From Ciona savignyi (lineage: Eukaryota; Chordata; Ascidiacea; Phlebobranchia; Cionidae): a stretch of DNA of 64,000 nt. The stretch spans positions 1,346,473-1,410,472 of the forward strand of contig CH003035.1 of the NCBI GenBank assembly GCA_000149265.1, read 5' to 3'. The position numbers and the translations under genes are program-made. The notes beneath the pieces were generated by a model that did not search any database, was not told the origin of the DNA, and saw nothing but the letters and a program-made list of their open reading frames with translations. Of the stretch, positions 13,601-23,644 are shown in pieces; the first letter of the stretch is position 1, and each line of letters opens with the position of its first letter.

Positions 13601-15528
13601 AAACAGCACGGTATTTACTGCGGTAAATCTTTTAGTTCTGCTATTGTGTGCGACACAACAGCCAGAAGTGTAGCTTTTTACAGCCGTTTACCGAACTGCC
13701 TATCATTCAAACTCCTGTCTTCCTTTTAAAATTGCAAATCCATTCCACGAAGTTAAACGGATCGATGCGGTTCCATTTTTTCTTACTTTTTTCAAACATA
13801 ATCTAGAGAAATAAAAACCACAGATCGTAGAAACCATGTTGGAATTTTACTAAATGAATAATAATAAATCTGTAACAACATGACTTGATGCATTAATTTA
13901 ATATAAATATAAAAACTTTCATTTAGGTTACAAAGCGATTAAAATCATTTTTTTATGTCTGGCTACAAAATGCACCGCCACGAATTTGCCAGTTCCTAAG
14001 CAACAAATAAACCGTTTAACGTCTACAGGCCTTCGAAGTATAAGTATTTATATATAAATAAATATATTTGATCGGTTGACTTATAATTAAGATTCCATTT
14101 CCGAATTGTGCCTTTAATAATTTATGTAGGCTCATTGCCGATATCTATTGTATCCGATCTCTATATTTGAAGTACTAATTTCACGCCGATTTCAAAAAAG
14201 GCAATTTTTCCCATGGAATAAACATTTAATTCAAACTTGATAGATATATTGGGTGCTTTAGGATTATGCTTCATCGATTAAAGTTCTCTCCGGGCCTATA
14301 TTCGTTCGATAAGGTTATAACGATACGTTAATTTTACGCTCGCTTGTAACCTATAGAGTTTTACAATACATGTGTTTGATGTGAGACAGTTCGTTCAGAA
14401 GTGAAAACACAAATGATAATTGTTACATTTAAACGGTATTGATATATATATATATAAATGATAAAATAATGGACTTTTGATTTTGGCATTCGTACCTTCT
14501 AAACATAATTCAAAACTTTAATTAAGTTTTAAACGTTACTCTGCCGCACTGACCTGCTTTATTCCACAAATTTACAGAAATGGTCGTCGATACAAACTTT
14601 GCTGGGCAAAACCGGCAAGGACGGTCTAAAACGAAGAATTTCGACGTTTAAAGAGACCTCCGTCACGCTCGAGATTGCAAGACGAGCAAAACATTTAATT
14701 GGACAAGAAGAAGATTTGGAATCAATACGAGACGTGAGCGCCGGGGCAGCTACTTTCTACTTATGGGTAAGATCACCTTATATAATTCCTCGGTTATTTC
14801 CTTCGGTTACAATACAAATATCTAATTTGTAATGCCAAAGAATCGCTGGATATTTTTAAAAGGAATCTTCCTGTTTGTTATTTTGGTGTTGTTAATAAAT
14901 AGGATTTTTCGTAATTCCACCAGCTGTAAAACCTTATGATCATTAAAAAAAAAACAGAATAAACAAATAATTTTGTCGCGAATACCCAAACTGGTCGCCA
15001 GCTGGCCGGTGGTCCCCTTGGACAATGCAGTTAATAGGATTCGCATAAATCCAAATCTATGGGTTCTACTTAATATTAAAAGAACGACTTAATCATATTC
15101 AGCATACAACAACAACTCCAGTAATCAGACAATGAGCGTCAGTCAATTTCATGATTACAATGTAAAAGCACTTCGCCTAAGTTTTCAAGGGGTAATCTTA
15201 AGCTTTCCTTTGATAACTTCCCCGTTCGTTTTACCATTCACGGGGATAAACCTGAATATTATATCCGGTTCTTCGACTCTTTAAACCAGGAATGGGCAAC
15301 ATACGGCCCGTGAAGGGACATACCCTGTAATTAAGATATTGAATACTACACATGTAATAATCCGGCCCACCAAAAACTTCATTTTCCCACATCTGGCCCG
15401 CCGACTAGAGAAGTTGCCCACACCTGCTTTAAACCTTTAAAGGTACTACAAACGAAAACGAAATAACATATTTTATATTTTTACAGGTAACCGGAATGGT
15501 TGAAGAAGTATTGCACAATGCACAATAA
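4655..15528 (+). CDS. Motorless dynein-stalk-like coiled-coil protein, 8 exons
   Basis: Exons: 4655-4793, 5024-5157, 5491-5527, 5866-6033, 6269-6423, 7156-7278, 14578-14766, 15487-15528 (stop TAA). They sum to 987 nt, 328 residues, with all junctions in phase. An acceptor-like CCCAG at 4650 just before the ATG could be a trans-splice site; an in-frame ATG at 4613 is the alternative start. Residues about 105-210 are Lys/Glu-rich and helical, then come AELRSYKQPIPVIHNVMKA, LLGKTGKDGLKRRI and IRDVSAGAATFYLW. This order matches the microtubule-binding stalk region of dynein heavy chains (an elements-of-family judgement: RSY..P..V..VM..V..LLG, then the W..S....L stretch, then RASxAAxxLxxWV). The protein stops right after that block, with no AAA module before or after it. 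The 7.3-kb intron 6 holds the NHL gene on the other strand. A polyadenylation signal AATAAA lies at 15682-15687. The N-terminal 100 residues are not recognised, and upstream exons could be missing. Confidence 0.72.
6495..6740 (+). repeat. AAACT-tailed interspersed repeat, copy 2
   Basis: Same family as 1430-1680, starting at CACACTCTTCTTCAGGGC and ending ATGAATAAACTAAACTAAAC. It sits in an intron of the dynein-stalk-like gene. Confidence 0.75.
7747..13381 (-). CDS. NHL-repeat beta-propeller protein (TRIM-NHL-like, no RING or B-box seen), 12 exons
   Basis: Exons in order: 13221-13381, 12782-12874, 12368-12725, 12095-12184, 11868-11984, 11505-11627, 10385-10475, 10076-10175, 9705-9810, 9364-9472, 8852-9140, 7747-8002 (stop TAG). 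They sum to 1,893 nt, 630 residues, every junction in phase. The N-terminus has a cysteine cluster at residues 6-18 (CMVGQCCKCGHVC) that may bind zinc but is not a RING or B-box. Residues about 90-190 look helical. NHL blades follow from about residue 205: for example CCWGITCDNDGNYIVAES, then VIYVIDPSGNLLRVIG, and in the last exon DPRGICVDGFGNILVADKAR. Between the blades at about 449 and 546 sits a basic, Ser/Asp-rich insertion (RKLLRKSIKKRSS). NHL propellers bind RNA or protein in the TRIM2/3/32/71 and Brat families; which applies here is unknown. The exon 3 donor (GTTATA, at 12367) is weak and is the least certain junction. The whole gene lies inside one intron of the plus-strand gene. Confidence 0.8.
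8577..8851. repeat. Minisatellite, about 29-bp and 23-bp units
   Basis: About ten units of the type AAAAACACCCACCATATACT + AGAAAACTG alternate with shorter AAAAATACCCACCTAAAAAA units. On the gene strand each unit carries GGTGGGTG, identical to the donor of the adjoining NHL exon, and TTTTTCAG or TTTTCTAG, which resemble acceptors. The array begins directly at that donor. Confidence 0.85.
9205..9305. repeat. Short tandem repeat, about 30-bp unit, three copies
   Basis: Three successive units built on GTTGATCAGATATTATGTTA, in the intron between NHL exons 10 and 11. Confidence 0.75.
13382..14577. other. Intron remainder between the nested gene start and the next host exon
   Basis: This holds the presumed promoter of the minus-strand NHL gene and then AT-rich sequence with an (AT) run at 14441-14457. 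I see no exon or clear repeat family here. Confidence 0.5.
14982..15270 (+). mobile_element. tRNA-derived SINE, old diverged copy
   Basis: Recognisable by ACTGGTCGCCAGCTGGCC, GGGTTCTACTTAATATTAAA and CACGGGGATAAACCTGAATA. It lies in the last intron of the dynein-stalk-like gene. Confidence 0.65.
15287..15426. mobile_element. hAT-type MITE, 140 bp
   Basis: The ends are CAGGAATGGGCAAC and GTTGCCCACACCTG (12 of 14 complementary), flanked by the exact 8-bp duplication CTTTAAAC at 15279-15286 and 15427-15434. It lies directly beside the older SINE copy. Confidence 0.85.
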
Positions 15529-15681
15529 GTCTGTTTAGCTATTAATTTCCTTGTCTCCTTATAGTTTTTTGTAATCTTTTATTTTTTGTAACTGTAGTAG
15601 CTGATGCAATACATAATTATTTCTTACTCACTGTGTATATACCATGACATGCACTTTTTCAGTATTCTGCGCAGTATCGAC

Positions 15682-15687
15682 AATAAA
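15682..15687 (+). terminator. Polyadenylation signal of the dynein-stalk-like gene
   Basis: AATAAA about 155 bases after the stop codon. Confidence 0.5.
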
Positions 15688-16061
15688 CGATTTTGAATAC
15701 GTTGTTGTTGTTTTTTTGCTTTCATTAAACTGCATGCTTGTTTCAATATATACTATAGACTTATCAGATGTATGGCGCAGCACTAGCAAATCTATTTTTC
15801 TCATATTCCATTACCTATGGTACCAACTCAAGAACTGAAGTGTTTATATTTTCCAAATTGCAACATAAGCAGGATTTCCATTGAAGTGGATTATGCCATT
15901 GAAATCATATACGTAATAAATTCATTTCAAGTGCACTAAAAGCACACAATGAAAATTATTTATTTCGCCGGTATTATAATGAGGGTTTGGTAGCAGATGT
16001 TTGACGCTTCTCAGTATGTGAGCTTGTCACAATAAATGGCGGGTTGTTGAAGATAATCAAT

Positions 16062-16272
16062 GGGAGAAAACTAAAAGGAGGAAAAGCGGGAAGGAGGTAA
16101 ACCGCACGTTAAAATAAAGATTATGACATTAGAGTTAGTTTTAAATATGGGGTTAGAGTTAGGGTTAGTTCTAGGGTCGAGATTAGTGTTCAGGGAAGGT
16201 TTTAAATTTGTTTCCATAATTTTAGTGAGCAGTTTCCCTCTTTCCCCGCTTTTCCTCATTTTAGTGTTGCCC
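16062..16272. mobile_element. Foldback MITE family, 211 bp, copy 1
   Basis: Complementary ends (GGGAGAAAACTAAAAGGAGG at the left, CCCCGCTTTTCCTCATTTTA near the right end, closing in GTTGCCC) surround a GGGTTAGAGTTAGGGTTAG core. An exact 8-bp duplication TAATCAAT flanks it (16054-16061, 16273-16280). A second copy of identical length is at 27508-27718. Confidence 0.8.
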
Positions 16273-17572
16273 TAATCAATAAAATGTGCACTTTTTCACA
16301 AAAGCAAGACTCTTGACACGAATTTAGGTTTGTGTTCATGAAATTATTTCAAAAGTTTACCCTCGAAGAAAAAACGGTTTGTCGTAGTAAAGTCGAAAAG
16401 TAACATCTTCTGTGTTGGTTTGGTACAAAGCTTCTATTTAATGGAAAATGAATTTCGTTAAAAATTATATAAGCAACCTCAGTTCCTTATCCAAATTGAA
16501 CACTAAATAAGTAAAATAAGTAACTGAGCATGCCTTTGTGTAATTTCAAGTTTCGACAAGCTTGGTACCAGTGCAGAAGTTGTTACTTCGAAATCGAATT
16601 TACTGTTATTGATTACCTGCGATGGTGTTGTTTGCCGCATAAAATGTCAACTGGGGGAATAGCTTCTAATCGAAACAGACATTTCTACGGTTTTTCTAGG
16701 CTGGTATTTTGTAGTATATTTGACCTTATCTTAAATTCGCTTCACCGCATGCATTTCTTCGAGGCTTAGTGTAATAATTTTTTTGTAAACACAAATTTTT
16801 CCAATTTTATTTATTTGTATTATTTATGTACGTTTGTCTTCTACGTCTAATAATACTAAAAATTTGTAATTAATTAGATTTTAGACGTAGTTTAACGACT
16901 GTCGGTTTGCCGTTTTTGTTTCGTTTTCCGAATTATTATCAAAGATCCTGCTTCATGTTTTATCGTGAAAACAAAAAATAAACTAAACTCAACTAAACTG
17001 TGCTTTTCCAGCTTTTATTGTAGAAAAGGCCTGTTTAATCGGGTTGTATATTTCAGTAAATCTAAATGACAAATTGTTAATGAGCAACCCTTTTTATTTT
17101 GCATAAAACCCACGGAGAAACCTTGACAAGACCCACGACCCAATTTACCCCGGAAAACCCTTCTAAAAGTTAATTCTAAATGAACATATTGTAGCCTACA
17201 CTATCCCACATAAAAAGCATCTTAAAAACACCACAGTTCAAAAGAGAAATTATAGATGCGTGAGATACAAACAAAGATGTGAACCTCAACTCATATTTAA
17301 CCATCATGTTTTAAGGACAAGTTCGTTTCTGAATACTGTAGTGCCACCCAAAGCGCGCCTCGGTGTCGTAAAGAATTTAAAAATTTAAATGAATCGCAAA
17401 ACGTTGGGCGACGGTTGGTTGGTTGCTGCTTAGCACGGAAGTCATGTAATGTTTAGTTTGCTGACGACCTATGTTCTGTCGCCATAGGTTTTAATGTGTG
17501 CGAACGTGGCCTGCAACACGGAAAGTCTGTTTCCATGAATGCAGCGGGTGTTGGTAATATAATATAGAATGT
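16273..17572. other. Non-coding region with a diverged AAACT-tailed repeat
   Basis: A variant of the AAACT-tailed repeat occupies about 16870-16998 (CGACTGTCGGTTTGCCG, ending AATAAACTAAACTCAAC). I found no exon. Confidence 0.5.
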
Positions 17573-17775
17573 TAATGTTTTATCCCCGTAAATGGGAACC
17601 GCAATGGCGTTTAACACACGGGCATTCAAATTAACTCGCGCCTATGGTCGGGTTACGGGAGTTATTACATTGTGTGGTGTATGATTCAGACGTTCCTTCA
17701 ATTTGGTAAAACCTACTTTGGGTTCGCTAAATGCTTTGCCAAAAACACAATCGCCTAGCTACCAACCAGTTTAAA
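17573..17775 (-). mobile_element. tRNA-derived SINE, diverged reverse copy
   Basis: Reads TTATCCCCGTAAATGGGAAC, TTTAACACACGGGCATTC and CCTTCAATTTGGTAAAACC, the family body in reverse orientation. The tRNA-like head is decayed. Confidence 0.75.
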
Positions 17776-17924
17776 CCTGAAAGCACAAAATTAAAATAAG
17801 ACGCAATAACCACCACAATATTTGGCCTGGACACGAAGTAGCCTACTATATATTACCGGTCATAGTTCAGTAATGTGCTTGGAAAAATGTTTTATTCTTG
17901 GATAAAAAAACCTAAAAGTTTTTC

Positions 17925-18085
17925 GAATTCCACCGTGGGAACCAATTAAACTACTGGAATCGGGCGATGTTCTTAAGCGCCGAAAGCGCCTTTCGCCTCG
18001 CGGACTGCTGGTTTTTATCAAGAACCGCAAGGCTGCGCGTACAACGCCCTTTCCGATTGAGCTAACGGTTCGAATTCTGTCCACG
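17925..18085. other. GC-rich open island between genes, function unknown
   Basis: A sharp rise in G+C in AT-rich surroundings. It is open on both strands. The plus frame reads through PPWEPIKLLESGDVLKRRKR to a TAG at 18083-18085, followed by an ATTAAA. The minus frame has no ATG and would start about 46 bases below the SF3B4 polyadenylation signal. It could be the last exon of an unseen plus-strand gene, a downstream cistron, or a structured RNA; I cannot decide. Confidence 0.35.
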
Positions 18086-18129
18086 TAGATTTAAAAGTTC
18101 GCAATTAAAGTTTATACAATTTTTACTAT

Positions 18130-18135
18130 TTTATT
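18130..18135 (-). terminator. Polyadenylation signal of SF3B4
   Basis: AATAAA on the minus strand, about 135 bases beyond the stop codon. Confidence 0.55.
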
Positions 18136-18268
18136 TCAAAACGTCAACAAGACGTCGGAATATATCACGATGGCAATGCTTTGAGATTTTAACCAATTAT
18201 CAGCATAGTTTTCACAACTGTGACTTCTGATTCAAGGATATCGAACATCCGCTCTACGGAGGCGATTT

Positions 18269-21200
18269 TCACCTTGGCATCATGTGCATGCCCATATTGG
18301 GAGGCCTGGGTCTCATGTTTCCCGGCATACCACCATCGAACATGTTTTGGGGCGGTCCCCATGGCATAGGAGGTCCCATGGGTGGGCCCATTGGCGGGGG
18401 TGGTCCTCTTTGTGGAGGAAACTGGTTTGACATTCTCGGTCCACCTGTGGATTAGTTTAAACGTCAGTAACATATTCCGACATTGTAATATACAAATTAA
18501 TATACCCATGCCCATTGGTGGTCCAGAGTTTGGCATCATGTTGGGTGGGCCCATCGGCCCGTTCCCCCAATTTTGTTGCATCATATTCGGGTTGTTCATG
18601 TGTCCGTTTTGATCCATGGGTCCAGGTGGTGGGTGCATGGGGGGTCCACCTTGCATGGGGGGCATCCCCATCGGGGGTGGGGGCATTGGTCCGGAAGGCA
18701 TTCCCATGGGGGGTAACATGGGTGGGCCGATAGGGGGCATGCCTGGCATCGGCATTGGCGGCGGAGGCATTCCTGAAATACAAAAAAATATAAAATGTTT
18801 AAATGAAAAAAAAAGATATAAAACTTTTTATCCAGTCTCGTCAATTTAAAACAATTGTTTTATTTTCTTTATTGTAACGATGGAACAAAAAAAATAAACT
18901 AAACTAAACTTAACAAACTGCATCAAATTTTGACAAATAGTTCGAATTGTTCATGCAAGGTTTAAATAAGGAAGGAATATTCTTAATTTGGTATATAAAA
19001 CATATGGTAAAACGTACCCATTTCCATATGAGCAAGATCCATTGGTGGTATCAATTCTGACGGGGCATCAGCAAACATTGTGTGCGGTCTATCAGCCTGT
19101 GATAATGGGTTCTGAACTGCCAGCAACCTTTCTGTAATGTAAATAAGTAACAACAAGTTAAACAAGTGGCATTAAAATAATATACAGCTTTGAAGCTTAT
19201 GGTTACATGACAGATCAAAGCCAAATTTTGAAATGGATATTAGGATAGGATAGGATATTCATGTTTATCCCCGTGAATGGGAAAACCAAAGGGGGTTATC
19301 ACACGGACAATCGTCAGATCACCTCACGCCCACCGTCGGGTTACTGGAGCTATTACAGTGTGTTTTATATGATAGACACGTTTCCTCAATTTGGTAGAAC
19401 CCATCAATCCGGTTGGTTCAGGCAATGTCCATAAAGTGCCTTGCCCAAGGACAGAACCGACTAGCTAGCGACCAGTTTCGCACCTGCAAACTTTCGATTG
19501 AAAGTCGACACACTTAACCGCCAGACTAACCGGCAGGACAAAATATTACATTACAATCAGTAATAAAAAAGGAATAATAAATCACTCTTCATTCAAGTTA
19601 CCTGCTGCTCCACCATGTCTTTCACCCTTTGAATCTTTTTTAAACGCGTATGATATACTGATTGGCCTGTTGCACAAGTGCTGGCCATTCATTGCCTCCA
19701 TAGCTGCGTCTGATGCTTCAAAACTAGCAAAGTTGATAAAGGCATATCCTTTCGAGTTGCCTGTGTCTGGATCCCGCATAATCTGTTAGATAAAGAATTT
19801 TAATAATCAATCAACGTTAATTAAGCAATTAGATAATTTCCTTGACAAGAAAAATTGGGAGAGATGGTCTACTAGAAAATTACCTCATGCCCACTGTCAG
19901 ATTACCAGAGAAAATTTTATGTGTTATACAACAAGACATTCATATTGCTATCAATAATAAGGATAATTGAGACAACACAGTAGGCTAGTCTTTTTAACAC
20001 ATTATCTAATTTTTACTGTCAGGTTACCAAAGATATTTTAATATGTTATACAACTAAACATTTATTTTGCTATTTTTTTAATCTTTTAACTAATAGTCTA
20101 CCCTATAACTCAGCTAACAACCCAGAAATGAAAGACCGCATCCAAATATTTTTAGGTGACAATAAAAAGCACTTGATGTATTTATACAAAATTGTTTGTA
20201 TTTGTATACCGGTAATGAATATACATACTTTGGGGGTTTGAAGAATGACACCGAATGCACTGAAAGTGTCGTACAGAAGCTTTTCATCAATCTCAGGATC
20301 AAGGTTCCCAATAAAAAGATTTGCACCAACATCCAAATTCTTTTGATGAGACGAAGCCTACATAACGCTCATGTGTTTATACATAGATTGCAAAACACAT
20401 TTATTTTTGGACCTTCTTAGAGTAAGCCACATTACAGGGGGAATCGTATTTGTTCAAAATAGTATTTGTATTAAACACTTTGTTATCACAAGGGATGAAA
20501 ATCGCAGAGGGCATTAATAACACTGGTGTTCGTTAGAATTGTATGTTAAGTTGTCTCTGAAGGTGTTAGCTTTTTGAAACCCTTTTTTCCCCGATTCTAT
20601 ATGTTGAAATTTTAAAGAACAAGATTAGTTTTTCATGTAAGTGAAATTATATATTTTATAACATTACAGGGGGAATTATTTGTTTAAAAGTAGTATTTAT
20701 ATTAAACACAGCTGTAATAACTCGGCAACAAGACGAAAGACAAACACAGTTTGTGGTCAAGGAAGATTATTAGATATAGGATATGTTGGGACAAAGCATT
20801 TCATTTGTGTATGAATAAAAGGGTTGTTTGGCAATGGAAACAATTTATAAATTAACATTCTATATATTTTGCAATATAACAAAATGTTTGATTTCAGGCA
20901 AACAGAACAACTGATCGATAAACCAACCTTGTTAACTCGTATTGGTTTCCCATATAGTTTAATCATATTTAAAATCTTTATTGCATAATCTGCATCTTCC
21001 TCAGCAAGGAATTCAACAAAGCCATATCCTTGGTGACTTCCTGATATCCGATCCTGAATAGAAATTCCTGTTAGATAACTAGATTAGATAACAAAACAAT
21101 TGATCCTAGATTTCGGCATAGGTTAGGATTTTAATGGTCTTATATTCTTTCGGATTTGGCGACGTTAAGATTGCAAAGGATATTTTGATCCTGTCTAATG

Positions 21201-22969
21201 GCCTCCAAAACGTTTCGTAAACTTTATTAGTTAACGATTCGTGGATAGTTGAAGAAGAGAATGCGCAGATTGAAGCACAAGCGAAGAAAGATGAGCAAGA
21301 TATAAGTAGATCTATATCTAAATAAACTGATACAATTTTTGTTTCACTAAAGACAAAATGTGTGAACAAATGCATTGGAAAGTAATTAAAACAGTGATAC
21401 TAAATAATAAAGAGCATATTGTTTCGTTTAGAGTCAATCACCAGATTAGAAATGTGGATTTTATAAGGTAAGTACTAGGTAAACTACTGGTGACTTTCTC
21501 TTATGCACAGCGGTCAGTAAAATTATGTCACAGGACATCAAATAATTCTATTTCACATCTAGTCCTAGGTGAAGCAGTTTGTATTTATAACAGCTGCCTT
21601 GGTGCCTTTTCTCGAACAATAGTTATAGATAAAGGTGATTTATAGTATTGCATTATATGCATAATAAATTAACAAGATTCAATTGTAAAATATTGGTTTG
21701 TGGGGTTTTACATGAATCCCTACTCTGCAGCCTAGCATCAAACTAATTACCTTCGGCATATGTGTACTAACAACTACTCCAGCTTGTAAAAACAACTCCC
21801 ACAGTAATGGTTCCGTAACTTTTTCATCCAGGCCTCCAACGTAAACAGTGGCGTCTGATAAGAAATACTTCAGTAAATTTCACCACCTGTGGATCTAGCC
21901 TTTGACCAGTTTTCAGTATATTTTAATAAAATCTCAATTAGTACGTAACTAAACGAAGCAAGAAGTTTATTTCATTGAATGGGAAAACACAACGTAGGCA
22001 TTAAGATTTTGGTAATGATCTTCTTACCCCACATTACCATAGCTATTTCAGTGTAAAGGATATGGTTTAGTAATTCGAATAGTTACTCCAGTTCAACCCA
22101 TTGATACACAAGACTCAGACAATGTCAGTTGACAAATTTGTGCAGTAAAGAAGGTTAAAATTAATAAGAAATGATATCTTTATCCCAGCTGTGGAATAAG
22201 GAAATGTGTTATGATATAACTTAGACAATGCTAGATTACCTCAGGCTCACATATTGGTTACTAAAGCTATTTTTTATGGGTGCCTCTAAATACTGCAGGA
22301 CCGCTTGGAGCGCTTGGATCATTTAGATTGTTATGGAAAGTAATTCTAACCCTGTCCCAAACACTAATCTCAACCCCAGAACTAACTTTAACCCCAACCC
22401 TAACATAAATATCATGGCTTTTGTAATTACGAAGTATAGTAAGTGATCCAAACGCTCCAAGAGATGTAAGCGCTCCATGCGCTCCAAGCGGTCCTGTAGT
22501 ATTTAGAGGTACCGATTTTTTATATATGTTAGGCACTTCCTGTGTCAACACAATAATCCACTGGGTTTAAGCAACATATGTAGTGTGTTTTTTCTGTTGT
22601 GTTAAGAACAAAACCAACTAGCTTGTGACTGCCTTCAACCTAAAACTTTTGTCTGGTCAGATAGCTTGTTGGAGAGTTATGACGCGTTTTAGTCGCTAAG
22701 TTGCAGAATCCAAGCTGGTTGCTATCAAGTTGGTTGTGTTCGTTTAAACTTTGCCGTCTGTTTCCGGTAGGCTAACGAAAATTATTGTATTTTTACTTCT
22801 TAAAAATACAGTTTTCAAAATAGAGAATACTCTGGTAAGTGACTGTAACTGGTTACACAATTATGCATGGTAATCGAGCGCTCACTAAATAACTTAGGTT
22901 AACAGTATAATAAGAAAGAATAATATAAAACATACCTTGGTTACGTTCTGATATGGGTCCTGCAGCCAT
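18269..22969 (-). CDS. SF3B4: Splicing factor 3B subunit 4 (SAP49), 8 exons
   Basis: Exons: 22936-22969, 21751-21854, 20928-21053, 20229-20357, 19602-19782, 19018-19131, 18506-18772, 18269-18444 (stop TGA). They total 1,131 nt, 376 residues, all in phase. The protein is a component of the SF3b part of the U2 snRNP and helps tether it to pre-mRNA near the branch site. It starts [11 protein letters not shown], as in animal SF3B4. RRM1 is at about residues 13-90 (RNP2 VYVGGL, RNP1 GYGFVEF). RRM2 is at about 100-180 (RNP2 LFIGNL, RNP1 GYAFINF), followed by [10 protein letters not shown]. The tail from about residue 215 is low-complexity Pro/Met/Gly (repeated GMPP and PPMG) with much more methionine than I expect for vertebrates. 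It is somewhat shorter than the roughly 424-residue human protein, all of the difference being in this tail. Introns contain a SINE and several old repeat fragments. Confidence 0.97.
19241..19540 (-). mobile_element. tRNA-derived SINE, full-length reverse copy
   Basis: Begins with three GGATA units and CATGTTTATCCCCGTGAATG and ends at the tRNA-like head ACCGCCAGACTAACCGGC. It is in an SF3B4 intron. Confidence 0.9.
20432..20712. repeat. Dispersed repeat with flanking direct repeats
   Basis: The core from 20482 (ATCGCAGAGGGCATTAATAA, CACTGGTGTTCGTTAGAAT) recurs at 23137-23313. It is bracketed by two roughly 50-bp direct repeats beginning ACATTACAGGGGGAAT at about 20432 and 20661, which points to a local duplication or an insertion with a long duplication. 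It lies in an SF3B4 intron. Confidence 0.65.
22278..22514. mobile_element. Long-TIR MITE, 237 bp, copy 1 (Mutator-like by target duplication)
   Basis: Inverted ends of about 40 bp (GGGTGCCTCTAAATACTGCA at the left, TGTAGTATTTAGAGGTACCG at the right) surround a core rich in AACCC-type motifs. A 9-bp duplication ATTTTTTAT flanks it. A second 237-bp copy is at 35227-35463. Nine-base duplications with long ends are typical of Mutator-like elements. It lies in an SF3B4 intron, inside an older SINE-like remnant. Confidence 0.8.
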
Positions 22970-23136
22970 TTTGTATTTTTTGATTTTTGTTCGAACGGTT
23001 CCACAGAAACACGAAACGCAAGAAATGAGAATAGGGGAAAATCCCTTGAAATAATAGAATAACATAGATATCTTAAAACCATTCAAATATGGAAAACAGG
23101 AAATTTTGTTGTTGAAAAACATATTTTAGCTAGGAT

Positions 23137-23313
23137 ACTTATGTTTATCACAAGGGATAAAAATCGCAGAGGGCATTAATAACACTGGTGTTCGTCAGAA
23201 TGGTAGGTATAGTTGTCCAAGGGAGTGATAGCTTTCTCGAAACCCTTCCCGCTTCTTTATTTGGGTAAAATTTTAACAAACAGGGTTACTTTCATGTAAA
23301 TTGTATATTTTAG
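23137..23313. repeat. Second copy of the 20.48-kb dispersed repeat
   Basis: Shares ATCGCAGAGGGCATTAATAA and the following 100 or so bases with 20482-20660. It sits just upstream of the SF3B4 start. Confidence 0.7.
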
Positions 23314-23429
23314 TGGGTGTTATTATTGTTAGGTTTTTAAACGTATATTATCGCGGGATATCTTAATCCGGTTCATTCTTGGTGTTTTATATTATAAATT
23401 TTAATTTTTATTATATTCTTTTATTAGTA

Positions 23430-23624
23430 TCGCCTGTTGGAACTGTATGGTAATGTGGTATAGCGATACGCCGTTATATTGTTACCGAAATAAGTCGGAC
23501 AGTTTTAACTGTTTTGGCCTGTTGGGTAGTTAGAAAAATAAATCCCCTAACCCATTCTGTCTTTTTAATTTCAGTGACAATACCCTGCCATAACTGCGTA
23601 TCGCCATACAGTTCCAACGGGCGA
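23430..23624. mobile_element. Inverted-repeat MITE, about 195 bp
   Basis: The left end ATCGCCTGTTGGAACTGTAT and right end ATACAGTTCCAACGGGCGAT are inverted copies, and the left arm has a short insertion. I could not identify a clear target duplication. Confidence 0.7.
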
Positions 23625-23644
23625 TTATTTAAAAAAGTAAATAC

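Noticed and set aside
18382..18849. Open frames on the plus strand and in other minus frames across the SF3B4 tail
   Set aside because: Low-complexity GC-rich coding sequence opens every frame. Only the frame continuing from RRM2 with matching splice phases is supported.
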